Translations under genes and position numbers: made by a program
Assembly: GCA_963210315.1 (NCBI GenBank)
Contig: OY723314.1
Location: 1,612,001-1,676,000, forward strand
Length of the DNA stretch: 64,000 nucleotides
Direction of reading: 5' to 3'
Origin: Rhynchopus euleeides
Lineage: Eukaryota; Euglenozoa; Diplonemea; Diplonemida; Diplonemidae
Notes under the pieces: generated by a model
Databases searched by the model: none
The model's input: only the letters and a program-made list of their open reading frames with translations
What the model was told of the DNA's origin: nothing
Shown: piece by piece, positions 23,788 to 33,600 of the stretch
How positions within the stretch are numbered: position 1 is the first letter of the stretch
How the letters are laid out: each line of letters begins with the position of its first letter

Positions 23788-23917
23788 GCGTTGACGCTTC
23801 TACACACAAAACCCTGAACTGATCACACCCTGAGCCTGATGAAGGGTGGGGTTAGTGTATAGAGCACGTTTGGTTGCAGCTGTGGTGGGGCGCTTTCCGC
23901 TCACACGAGTGTGCTTA
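23788..23917 (-). repeat. A1 repeat of the retroelement (5' end)
   Basis: Begins on the plus strand with the 18-bp core gcgttgacgcttctacac and continues through the second module to acgagtgtgctta. It matches A2 at 19573-19689. On the element strand it lies just upstream of gag and probably carries the promoter, although no TATA-like motif is evident. Confidence 0.85.
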
Positions 23918-24115
23918 ATAGGCGATAAAAGTTTCATCAAAATTGATGATCGTCACCATGTTGTTCTGGACCAATCAACTGAGTTGAAGGAAGAGTTTCT
24001 CCGTCACGTCTTCATGCCGGAGCGGCTTCGCGAGACAGCGAACCTTCCAAAGCCCCCATTTACGCAAGAATCGCTGAAAGAAACTGTCACTGAGTGTGAT
24101 TTGTTCTTCTGACAG
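23918..24115 (+). other. Unassigned open frame after the retroelement
   Basis: An open frame enters from the retroelement end and runs to a stop at 24110-24112, with residues such as KIDDRHHVVLDQSTELKEEF and ESLKETVTECDLFF. It could be the 3' part of the locus hit by the insertion, but it does not join in frame to anything recognisable left of 19503. No family is recognised. Confidence 0.3.
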
Positions 24116-24339
24116 TTCTGGCCACGACGCGGATGTCTGAGATACTCAAAGTTGAAGCACCGGCCTGCAACAACGTCACAATGAACGCGGCGAGCATTGT
24201 GCACCACCACACGCTGATCAGACTTTATTCGTTCTTTCACTTCCACACGGAGTCCCGCAGTCAACAGTGAAGAACACTCGGTCGTCCTGTGCTGTTGCCA
24301 GCACAATTGGGTTCAGGGAAGCGGGACCGAATTCCAACA

Positions 24340-24444
24340 ATCCGTGTTGATCCCACCTTGCCACAGCATTTGTCCCCATCCCCGCGATCGCACACTGCAC
24401 ACACCGCCACATTCTCCAGAAGACCTGAGCTGGTAGCCGAAGTC
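24340..24444 (+). promoter_or_regulatory. Conserved 5' flank of WD40 copy 1
   Basis: The segment from ccgtgttgatcccac through cattctccagaagacctgag to the ATG is repeated upstream of copy 2 (25948-26042) and copy 3 (47240-47343). Each ends with ccacattctccag, which reads as a pyrimidine-containing AG acceptor. It may therefore be a 5'-UTR intron or trans-splice acceptor rather than a promoter. Confidence 0.5.
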
Positions 24445-25563
24445 ATGAATGTGTGTGTGCGTCACAGCGAGACCGGGGACAGCTGTGTCGTCGGTGTACC
24501 GGAAGGCGGGTCCGTGGTCGGGCTGAAGGCGGATGCGCTCAACGAGATGTTCCCGGGTTCTATCAACCCAGTCCGCGAGGCTGCATGCGTGGCAGCACAC
24601 ATCGAAGGGTGTGAGGAGGAGCTGGACGATGCAGAGCGCGTTGCCGACACGGGTCTGGAGGACGGGGGTACTGTCCAGCTCGTCCCACGCTGGCCCAGCG
24701 TCAAGGCTCCCGCAGTCTACTACTCACTGACGCATGGCAACGAGATCTACCGTATCACACTGTCGAGGTGTGGGACACTGTGTGCTGTGGGTTACTACAA
24801 CGGGCACATCACTGTGTTTGACACCACCACCGCTGCTGTGGTGGCGGACTTATCACACGGCAACGAAATTGTATTTTCGACTGCGTTCTCTGTCTGTGGG
24901 ACATGGTTGGCAACGTGCTCTTATGACGGCACCATCTGCGTGTGGCTCACATCAACTTGGAAGGAGGTGTACATGCTGGACCACAAGAACACCATGGTGT
25001 TCAGTGCAGCGTGGACACACTGCGGACGTCTGGTGTCCGGAGACAAATCAGGCAAAGTGCGTGTGTGGGACTTGAAGGGCACACCGAGCGCCACTGTACT
25101 CGAGGGTCACGCCACGGCTGTTTTCAGCATTGCTGTGTCGGGCACGAGGATCTTCAGCGGGTATGGCAACAACATCCATGTGTGGGATCACACACACACA
25201 CACACCCTGGATGGCCACACTCAAACGGTGAACGACATCTCCCTGACTCAGGACGAGCAGCACCTGCTGTCGTGCTCTTACGACAAGTCATTCAAGGTGT
25301 GGTGCACAACCTCCCTCAGCTGCCTGCGTACTGTGCAACTGGACGTCTGTCCCTACTCACTTGCTGTGTCACAGCAGGGTGATATTGTTGCAGTGGAGAC
25401 TGCGGACATCGCACTGTATCGCCTCAGCACAGGTGAGTGTCTGGGGATGGTGGGCTCGCGAGGTCGTGGTGTTGCACTCAGCCTCTGCGGAAGGTGGGTC
25501 TTCACACCCACACTAAAAAAGAAACCTTCAGTCTCTGTGAGTGATGTGTCATCAGTTTCCTGA
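24445..25563 (+). CDS. Ubiquitin-like/WD40 repeat protein, copy 1 (intact)
   Basis: A 372-residue protein. Residues 1-90 look like a ubiquitin-like fold: a beta-hairpin (VCVRHSETGDSCVVGVPEGG) followed by HIEGCEEELDDAERVADTGL and EDGGTVQLV, which mirrors the ubiquitin pattern of FAGKxLxDxxTLxDYxI and stxxLV. Residues 100-365 form a seven-bladed WD40-type propeller, with repeats ending in ITVFD, ICVWL, VRVWD, IHVWD, FKVWC and ALYRL. No enzymatic domain is present, so it is most likely a protein-interaction scaffold. The start at 24445 is chosen because all three paralogues align from this ATG (MNVCV or MEVSV). An in-frame extension upstream exists but begins within the conserved 5' flank. It is the first of a tandem family. 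Confidence 0.85.
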   Translation: MNVCVRHSETGDSCVVGVPEGGSVVGLKADALNEMFPGSINPVREAACVAAHIEGCEEELDDAERVADTGLEDGGTVQLVPRWPSVKAPAVYYSLTHGNEIYRITLSRCGTLCAVGYYNGHITVFDTTTAAVVADLSHGNEIVFSTAFSVCGTWLATCSYDGTICVWLTSTWKEVYMLDHKNTMVFSAAWTHCGRLVSGDKSGKVRVWDLKGTPSATVLEGHATAVFSIAVSGTRIFSGYGNNIHVWDHTHTHTLDGHTQTVNDISLTQDEQHLLSCSYDKSFKVWCTTSLSCLRTVQLDVCPYSLAVSQQGDIVAVETADIALYRLSTGECLGMVGSRGRGVALSLCGRWVFTPTLKKKPSVSVSDVSSVS

Positions 25564-25597
25564 GTGCAGTGTGGCTCGTGTCTCGGAACAGACAGTG

Positions 25598-25690
25598 ACA
25601 GTCCAGGATCGCACTGTTGCTTGAATCCAAAACAACACCATGACAGTCGGCCCTGAGTCGGGTGGCGGCGTCGGCGGGGGCCTGGATCAG
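25598..25690 (+). repeat. Dispersed ~95-bp repeat, copy 1
   Basis: From gacagtgacagtccaggat to cggcgggggcctggat. Related copies are at 41899-42003 and 48463-48560. Copies 1 and 3 lie just 3' of WD40 genes and the middle copy lies inside the 19-kb insertion, so it is a mobile or segmentally duplicated sequence. No coding content is seen. Confidence 0.75.
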
Positions 25691-25753
25691 GCTTGCTCCG
25701 TATTCCTTGAAAGACATCCAAAATCCCGGAAATGTATTCCTGCTTTTTTTTTA

Positions 25754-25912
25754 CGCACACTTGTGAGCAGAAAATGTCACTCCACCACAGCCAAACGTGC
25801 TCCGCACACCACTAGCCTCCCCCATCACAGGAGTTGAGGTTTTGTGTGTGGAAGCGTCAACGCATCACAAACAAAATACGAGTAAAGAGCGGCTGTACTG
25901 GAGTGACATTTT
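25754..25912 (-). mobile_element. Solo retroelement end, subfamily 2, copy 1
   Basis: On the minus strand this 159-bp unit has the same architecture as the 187-bp solo ends: a terminal inverted pair, the core gcgttgacgcttccacacac, agcacgtttggctgtggtgg and a final gctcacaagtgtgc. The sequence is diverged, and its inverted pair is different: AAAATGTCACTCCA (25771-25784) with TGGAGTGACATTTT (25899-25912). It is the footprint expected after recombination between A1 and A2 of a sister element. Confidence 0.75.
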
Positions 25913-26042
25913 CTAAGGGGGTCTTCGCTGGTCGTTATCCTTCGTTGATCCCACCTTGCCACAGCATTTGTCCCCATCCCCGCGATCGCACACTGCACAC
26001 ACCGCCACATTCTCCAGAAGACCTGAGCTGGTAGCCGAAGTC

Positions 26043-26757
26043 ATGAATGTGTGTGTGCGTCACAGCGAGACCGGGGACAGCTGTGTCGTCGGTGTTCCGG
26101 AAGGCGGGAACGTGGTCGGGCTGAAGGCGGATGCGCTCAACGAGATGTTCCCGGGTTCTATCAACGCAGTCCGCGAGGCTGCAGGCGTGGCAGCACACAT
26201 CGAAGGGTGTGAGGAGGAGCTGGACGATGCAGAGCGCGTTGCCGACACGGGTCTGGAGGACGGGGGTGCTGTCCAGCTCGTCCCACGCTGGCCCAGCGTC
26301 AAGGCCCCCGCAGTCTACTCATCTGAGCATGGCGACAAGGTAGACCGCATCACACTGTCGAGGTGTGGGACGCTGTGTGCTGTGGGTTACTTCAACGGAC
26401 ACATCACTGTGTTTCATACCACCACCGCTGCTGTGGTGGCGGACTTGTCACACGGCAACGAGGTGATTCGTTGCACAGCGTTCTCTGTCTGTGGGACGTG
26501 GTTGGCAGCGTGCTCTGCGGACGGCACCATCTGCGTGTGGCTGGCATCAACTTGGGAGGAGGTGTGCAGGCTGGACCACAACAACAACATCGTGTGGTGT
26601 GCAGCGTGGACACACTGCGGACGTCTGGTGTCCGGACACTGCAAAGTGCGTGTGTGGGACTTGAAGGGCACACCGAGCGCCACAGTGCTGGAGGGTCACA
26701 GCGGTGCTGTTCTCGGCATTGCTGTGTCGGGCACGAGGATCTTCAGCGGGTCAGAAG
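26043..26757 (+). pseudogene. WD40 copy 2, 5' part, interrupted
   Basis: Starts at the same ATG as copy 1 and shows the ubiquitin-like N-terminus and four propeller blades to GTRIFSGSE. Homology to copies 1 and 3 stops at 26757, exactly where the 7-bp TCAGAAG precedes the inserted element. The frame runs on by chance to 27152 through element and retroelement-end sequence; that tail (from VGYGKF) is not WD40. Within the homologous part there is no stop or frameshift, so it was probably functional until the insertion. Confidence 0.88.
26751..26757 (+). repeat. Target-site duplication, left copy (TCAGAAG)
   Basis: TCAGAAG occurs at both edges of the 19-kb insertion (26751-26757 and 45779-45785). 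Neither WD40 copy 1 nor copy 3 has a second TCAGAAG here. Taking out the insertion with one copy restores the WD40 frame (SGSE joined to DMSIRVCDIS). Confidence 0.85.
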
Positions 26758-27060
26758 TAGGGTATGGCAAGTTTTGCGGGACCAGCGTGTACCGTAATAT
26801 TGCACAGCTGGGCCAGCAAAAAAAATCGCATTGTCTCGACCTGCCCCTGACCAAAAATCATTATTTCGAGGTATCTGAAGGCACGGGCAGGCACGGGCAC
26901 TCCCGAAATGCTCGCCAGGAGGTGGCAAATCGTATTTTTCACAAAATTCGGCCTGACGGCCCTCAACACAATACGATTTTCGCGAAAAATCGAAAAAGAT
27001 TTCACCCCGAATTTTCGCCCAAAACACCATTTTTCCGCCCCCAGGCACACCCACACCCAG

Positions 27061-27247
27061 AAAGCGCCCTATCACTTCACAGCTACAACCGCTCTGATGA
27101 ATTTCCTTTTGTTTGTTGCGTTGACGCTTCTACACACAAAACCCTGAACTGATCACACCCTGAGCCTGATGAAGGGTGGGGTTAGTGTATAGAGCACGTT
27201 TGGTTGCAGCTGTGGTGGGGCGCTTTCCGCTCACACGAGTGTGCTTA
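27061..27247 (-). mobile_element. Solo retroelement end, subfamily 1, copy at 27 kb
   Basis: A 187-bp unit identical in length and nearly identical in sequence to 19503-19689, from aaagcgccct to acgagtgtgctta. The inverted pair is AAAGCGCC (27061-27068) with GGCGCTTT (27219-27226), and an inner CACAGC (27078-27083) pairs with GCTGTG (27209-27214). It has no coding region and sits within the left part of the 19-kb insertion. Confidence 0.9.
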
Positions 27248-27610
27248 AAAAAAAATGGGTTTTGGGCGAAATTTTGGGGTGCAACATTTTCACTTTTTTG
27301 GGTGAAAAATGGCCTGGGGGGCCTACTTTGGGTGGTTTTCGAAGGGTTTTGGTACCCTCCAGACACCAGAATGGCACTGTCTGGAGGGGTTACTGCATGT
27401 TAAACCCCATTCTCTGCTCCCAAGGCAGGGCAGCTGCTGGTGAGTAGGTGGTACCTGGCACGTCCTTGACGTGTGGTGCTCCTCTCATCAGCAGCTGAGT
27501 GGTGAGGGGCATGCCTCCATTTAACAGATTGTTAAGAGTGTTGGAGTGCACGCCTCCTGAAGGTGTGGTGTTGGGCAGGACGAAAAGCCGACGGCTAGAT
27601 ACTCCTGTGT
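27248..27610. other. Unique spacer before the 10-bp array, no gene
   Basis: AT-rich then mixed sequence. aaccccattctctgctcccaa near 27401 to gagtggtgagggg near 27510 loosely matches 45160-45235 (caaggcagggcag and gagtggtgaggga), which lies near the other end of the insertion. No coding region is seen. Confidence 0.5.
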
Positions 27611-30600
27611 GCTGCAGGTTACGAGAGGTTGCTGGAGGTTGCTAGAGGTTGCTGCAGGTTGCTGCAGGTTGCTGGAGGTTGCTGGAGGTTGCTAGGGGTT
27701 GCTAGAGGTTGCTGCAGGTTGCTGGAGGTTGCTAGAGGTTGCTAGAGGTTGCTAGAGGTTGCTGGAGGTTGCTAGAGGTTGCTGCAGGTTGCTGGAGGTT
27801 GCTGGAGGTTGCTAGAGGTTGCTGCAGGTTGCTAGAGGTTGCTAGAGGTTGCTGGAGGTTGCTAGAGGTTGCTGCAGGTTGCTGGAGGTTGCTGGAGGTT
27901 GCTGCAGGTTGCTAGAGGTTGCTGGAGGTTGCTAGAGGTTGCTAGAGGTTGCTAGAGGTTGCTAGAGGTTGCTGGAGGTTGCTAGAGGTTGCTGGAGGTT
28001 GCGAGAGGTTGCTGCAGGTTGCTAGAGGTTGCTGGAGGTTGCTGGAGGTTGCTAGAGGTTGCTAGAGGTTGCTGCAGGTTGCTGGAGGTTGCTAGAGGTT
28101 GCTAGAGGTTGCTAGAGGTTGCTGGAGGTTGCTAGAGGTTGCTGCAGGTTGCTGGAGGTTGCTGGAGGTTGCTGCAGGTTGCTGGAGGTTGCTAGAGGTT
28201 GCTGGAGGTTGCTAGAGGTTGCTGCAGGTTGCTGGAGGTTGCTGCAGGTTGCTGCAGGTTGCTAGAGGTTGCTGGAGGTTGCTGGAGGTTGCTGGAGGTT
28301 GCTGGAGGTTGCTAGAGGTTGCTGCAGGTTGCTGCAGGTTGCTGCAGGTTGCTGGAGGTTGCTGGAGGTTGCTAGAGGTTGCTGCAGGTTGCTGGAGGTT
28401 GCTAGAGGTGGCTCGAGGTTGCTAGAGGTTGCTAGAGGTTAATGGAGGTTGCTGGAGGTTGCTGGAGGTTGCTGGACGTTGCTGGAGGTTGCTAGAGGTT
28501 GCTAGAGGTTGCTAGAGGTTGCTGCAGGTTGCTGCAGGTTGCTGGAGGTTGCTGGAGGTTGCTAGGGGTTGCTAGAGGTTGCTGCAGGTTGCTGGAGGTT
28601 GCTAGAGGTTGCTAGAGGTTGCTAGAGGTTGCTGGAGGTTGCTAGAGGTTGCTGCAGGTTGCTGGAGGTTGCTGGAGGTTGCTGCAGGTTGCTAGAGGTT
28701 GCTGGAGGTTGCTAGAGGTTGCTAGAGGTTGCTAGAGGTTGCTAGAGGTTGCTGGAGGTTGCTAGAGGTTGCTGGAGGTTGCGAGAGGTTGCTGCAGGTT
28801 GCTAGAGGTTGCTGGAGGTTGCTGGAGGTTGCTAGAGGTTGCTAGAGGTTGCTGCAGGTTGCTGGAGGTTGCTAGAGGTTGCTAGAGGTTGCTGGAGGTT
28901 GCTAGAGGTTGCTGCAGGTTGCTGGAGGTTGCTGGAGGTTGCTGCAGGTTGCTGGAGGTTGCTAGAGGTTGCTGGAGGTTGCTAGAGGTTGCTGCAGGTT
29001 GCTGGAGGTTGCTGCAGGTTGCTGCAGGTTGCTAGAGGTTGCTGGAGGTTGCTGGAGGTTGCTGGAGGTTGCTAGAGGTTGCTGCAGGTTGCTGCAGGTT
29101 GCTGCAGGTTGCTGCAGGTTGCTGGAGGTTGCTGGAGGTTGCTAGAGGTTGCTGCAGGTTGCTGCAGGTTGCTGCAGGTTGCTGGAGGTTGCTAGAGGTG
29201 GCTCGAGGTTGCTAGAGGTTGCTAGAGGTTAATGGAGGTTGCTGGAGGTTGCTGGACGTTGCTGGACGTTGCTGGAGGTTGCTAGAGGTTGCTAGAGGTT
29301 GCTAGAGGTTGCTAGAGGTTGCTGCAGGTTGCTGCAGGTTGCTGGAGGTTGCTGGAGGTTGCTAGGGGTTGCTAGAGGTTGCTGCAGGTTGCTGGAGGTT
29401 GCTAGAGGTTGCTAGAGGTTGCTAGAGGTTGCTGGAGGTTGCTAGAGGTTGCTGCAGGTTGCTGGAGGTTGCTGCAGGTTGCTAGAGGTTGCTGCAGGTT
29501 GCTAGAGGTTGCTAGAGGTTGCTGGAGGTTGCTAGAGGTTGCTGCAGGTTGCTGGAGGTTGCTGGAGGTTGCTGCAGGTTGCTAGAGGTTGCTGGAGGTT
29601 GCTAGAGGTTGCTAGAGGTTGCTAGAGGTTGCTAGAGGTTGCTGGAGGTTGCTAGAGGTTGCTGGAGGTTGCGAGAGGTTGCTGCAGGTTGCTAGAGGTT
29701 GCTGGAGGTTGCTGGAGGTTGCTAGAGGTTGCTAGAGGTTGCTGCAGGTTGCTGGAGGTTGCTAGAGGTTGCTAGAGGTTGCTGGAGGTTGCTAGAGGTT
29801 GCTGCAGGTTGCTGGAGGTTGCTGCAGGTTGCTGGAGGTTGCTAGAGGTTGCTGGAGGTTGCTAGAGGTTGCTGCAGGTTGCTGGAGGTTGCTGCAGGTT
29901 GCTGCAGGTTGCTAGAGGTTGCTGGAGGTTGCTGGAGGTTGCTAGAGGTTGCTGCAGGTTGCTGCAGGTTGCTGCAGGTTGCTGCAGGTTGCTGGAGGTT
30001 GCTGGAGGTTGCTAGAGGTTGCTGCAGGTTGCTGCAGGTTGCTGCAGGTTGCTAGAGGTGGCTCGAGGTTGCTAGAGGTTGCTAGAGGTTAATGGAGGTT
30101 GCTGGAGGTTGCTGGAGGTTGCTGGACGTTGCTGGAGGTTGCTAGAGGTTGCTAGAGGTTGCTAGAGGTTGCTGCAGGTTGCTGCAGGTTGCTGGAGGTT
30201 GCTGGAGGTTGCTAGAGCTGGCTGGAGGTTGCTAGAGGTTGCTAGAGGTTACTGGAGGTTGCTGGAGGTTGCTAGAGGTTCCTAGAGGTTCCTAGAGGTT
30301 CCTAGAGGTTGCTAGAGGTTGCTGGAGGTTGCTGGAGGTTGCTAGAGGTTGCTAGAGGTTGCTAGAGGTTGCTGGAGGTTGCTAGAGGTTGCTGCAGGTT
30401 GCTAGAGGTTGCTGGAGGTTGCGAGAGGTTGCTGCAGGTTGCTAGAGGTTGCTGGAGGTTGCTGGAGGTTGCTAGAGGTTGCTGCAGGTTGCTAGAGGTT
30501 GCTAGAGGTTGCTGGAGGTTGCTAGAGGTTGCTGCAGGTTGCTGGAGGTTGCTGGAGGTTGCTGCAGGTTGCTAGAGGTTGCTGGAGGTTGCTAGAGGTT

Positions 30601-33600
30601 GCTAGAGGTTGCTAGAGGTTGCTAGAGGTTGCTGGAGGTTGCTAGAGGTTGCTGGAGGTTGCGAGAGGTTGCTGCAGGTTGCTAGAGGTTGCTGGAGGTT
30701 GCTGGAGGTTGCTAGAGGTTGCTAGAGGTTGCTGCAGGTTGCTGGAGGTTGCTAGAGGTTGCTAGAGGTTGCTAGAGGTTGCTGGAGGTTGCTAGAGGTT
30801 GCTGCAGGTTGCTGGAGGTTGCTGCAGGTTGCTGCAGGTTGCTAGAGGTTGCTCGAGGTTGCTAGAGGTTGCTGCAGGTTGCTGGAGGTTGCTGCAGGTT
30901 GCTGCAGGTTGCTAGAGGTTGCTGGAGGTTGCTGGAGGTTGCTGGAGGTTGCTAGAGGTTGCTGCAGGTTGCTGCAGGTTGCTGCAGGTTGCTGCAGGTT
31001 GCTGCAGGTTGCTGGAGGTTGCTGGAGGTTGCTAGAGGTTGCTGCAGGTTGCTGCAGGTTGCTGGAGGTTGCTAGAGGTGGCTGGAGGTTGCTAGAGGTT
31101 GCTAGAGGTTAATGGAGGTTGCTGGAGGTTGCTGGAGGTTGCTGGACGTTGCTGGAGGTTGCTAGAGGTTGCTAGAGGTTGCTAGAGGTTGCTAGAGGTT
31201 GCTGCAGGTTGCTGGAGGTTGCTAGAGCTGGCTGGAGGTTGCTAGAGGTTACTGGAGGTTGCTGGAGGTTGCTAGAGGTTGCTAGAGGTTCCTAGAGGTT
31301 CCTAGAGGTTCCTAGAGGTTGCTAGAGGTTGCTGGAGGTTGCTGGAGGTTGCTAGAGGTTGCTAGAGGTTGCTAGAGGTTGCTGGAGGTTGCTAGAGGTT
31401 GCTGCAGGTTGCTAGAGGTTGCTGGAGGTTGCGAGAGGTTGCTGCAGGTTGCTAGAGGTTGCTGGAGGTTGCTGGAGGTTGCTAGAGGTTGCTAGAGGTT
31501 GCTGCAGGTTGCTGGAGGTTGCTAGAGGTTGCTAGAGGTTGCTGGAGGTTGCTAGAGGTTGCTGCAGGTTGCTGGAGGTTGCTGCAGGTTGCTGGAGGTT
31601 GCTAGAGGTTGCTGGAGGTTGCTAGAGGTTGCTGCAGGTTGCTGGAGGTTGCTAGAGGTTGCTGGAGGTTGCTGGAGGTTGCTGGAGGTTGCTGGAGGTT
31701 GCTAGAGGTTGCTAGAGGCTGCTAGAGGTTGCTAGAGGTTGCTGGAGGTTGCTGGAGGTTGCTGGAGGTTGCTAGAGGTTGCTAGAGGTTGCTGGATGTT
31801 GCTGGAGGTTGCTGGAGGTTGCTGCAGGTTGCTAGAGGTTGCTAGAGGTTGCTAGAGGTTCCTAGAGGTTCCTAGAGGTTCCTAGAGGTTGCTAGAGGTT
31901 GCTGGAGGTTGCTGGAGGTTGCTAGAGGTTGCTAGAGGTTGCTAGAGGTTGCTGCAGGTTGCTGCAGGTTGCTGGAGGTTGCTAGAGGTTGCTGCAGGTT
32001 GCTAGAGGTTGCGAGAGGTTGCTGCAGGTTGCTAGAGGTTGCTGGAGGTTGCTGGAGGTTGCTAGAGGTTGCTGCAGGTTGCTAGAGGTTGCTAGAGGTT
32101 GCTGGAGGTTGCTAGAGGTTGCTGCAGGTTGCTGGAGGTTGCTGGAGGTTGCTGCAGGTTGCTAGAGGTTGCTGGAGGTTGCTAGAGGTTGCTAGAGGTT
32201 GCTAGAGGTTGCTAGAGGTTGCTGGAGGTTGCTAGAGGTTGCTGGAGGTTGCTAGAGGTTGCTGCAGGTTGCTGGAGGTTGCTAGAGGTTGCTGGAGGTT
32301 GCTGGAGGTTGCTGGAGGTTGCTGGAGGTTGCTAGAGGTTGCTAGAGGCTGCTAGAGGTTGCTAGAGGTTGCTGGAGGTTGCTGGAGGTTGCTGGAGGTT
32401 GCTAGAGGTTGCTAGAGGTTGCTGGATGTTGCTGGAGGTTGCTGGAGGTTGCTGCAGGTTGCTAGAGGTTGCTAGAGGTTGCTAGAGGTTCCTAGAGGTT
32501 CCTAGAGGTTCCTAGAGGTTGCTAGAGGTTGCTGGAGGTTGCTGGAGGTTGCTAGAGGTTGCTAGAGGTTGCTAGAGGTTGCTGCAGGTTGCTGCAGGTT
32601 GCTGGAGGTTGCTAGAGGTTGCTGCAGGTTGCTAGAGGTTGCTGGAGGTTGCGAGAGGTTGCTGCAGGTTGCTAGAGGTTGCTGGAGGTTGCTGGAGGTT
32701 GCTAGAGGTTGCTGCAGGTTGCTAGAGGTTGCTAGAGGTTGCTGGAGGTTGCTAGAGGTTGCTGCAGGTTGCTGGAGGTTGCTGGAGGTTGCTGCAGGTT
32801 GCTAGAGGTTGCTAGAGGTTGCTGGAGGTTGCTAGAGGTTGCTGGAGGTTGCGAGAGGTTGCTGCAGGTTGCTAGAGGTTGCTGGAGGTTGCTGGAGGTT
32901 GCTAGAGGTTGCTAGAGGTTGCTGCAGGTTGCTGGAGGTTGCTAGAGGTTGCTAGAGGTTGCTAGAGGTTGCTGGAGGTTGCTAGAGGTTGCTGCAGGTT
33001 GCTGGAGGTTGCTGCAGGTTGCTGGAGGTTGCTAGAGGTTGCTCGAGGTTGCTAGAGGTTGCTGCAGGTTGCTGGAGGTTGCTGCAGGTTGCTGCAGGTT
33101 GCTAGAGGTTGCTGGAGGTTGCTGGAGGTTGCTGGAGGTTGCTAGAGGTTGCTGCAGGTTGCTGCAGGTTGCTGCAGGTTGCTGCAGGTTGCTGCAGGTT
33201 GCTGGAGGTTGCTGGAGGTTGCTAGAGGTTGCTGCAGGTTGCTGCAGGTTGCTGCAGGTTGCTGGAGGTTGCTAGAGGTGGCTGGAGGTTGCTAGAGGTT
33301 GCTAGAGGTTAATGGAGGTTGCTGGAGGTTGCTGGAGGTTGCTGGACGTTGCTGGAGGTTGCTAGAGGTTGCTAGAGGTTGCTAGAGGTTGCTGCAGGTT
33401 GCTGCAGGTTGCTGGAGGTTGCTAGAGCTGGCTGGAGGTTGCTAGAGGTTACTGGAGGTTGCTGGAGGTTGCTAGAGGTTCCTAGAGGTTCCTAGAGGTT
33501 CCTAGAGGTTGCTAGAGGTTGCTGGAGGTTGCTGGAGGTTGCTAGAGGTTGCTAGAGGTTGCTAGAGGTTGCTGGAGGTTGCTAGAGGTTGCTGCAGGTT

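Larger units (their letters stand above)
19503..23917 (-). mobile_element. Tyrosine-recombinase retrotransposon with split direct repeats
   Basis: Read on the minus strand, the element is A1 (23917-23788), gag, tyrosine recombinase, RT/RNase H, then B1 (19764-19691), A2 and B2 (19689-19503). This A1-coding-B1A2B2 layout is the split-direct-repeat form of Ngaro/VIPER-type YR retrotransposons. There is no LTR and no DDE integrase. The size, 4.4 kb, fits that group. Gene order differs from Ngaro and PAT, where the recombinase is last, and matches what I recall for VIPER. All three coding frames are free of internal stops, so the copy looks young. It interrupts non-repeat sequence that contains the DDE-like fragment. 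No clear target duplication is seen, as expected for recombinase-mediated integration. Confidence 0.88.

Noticed and set aside
26758-27152. C-terminal extension of WD40 copy 2
   Set aside because: The open frame after the insertion point is element and retroelement-end sequence; WD40 homology resumes only at 45786.
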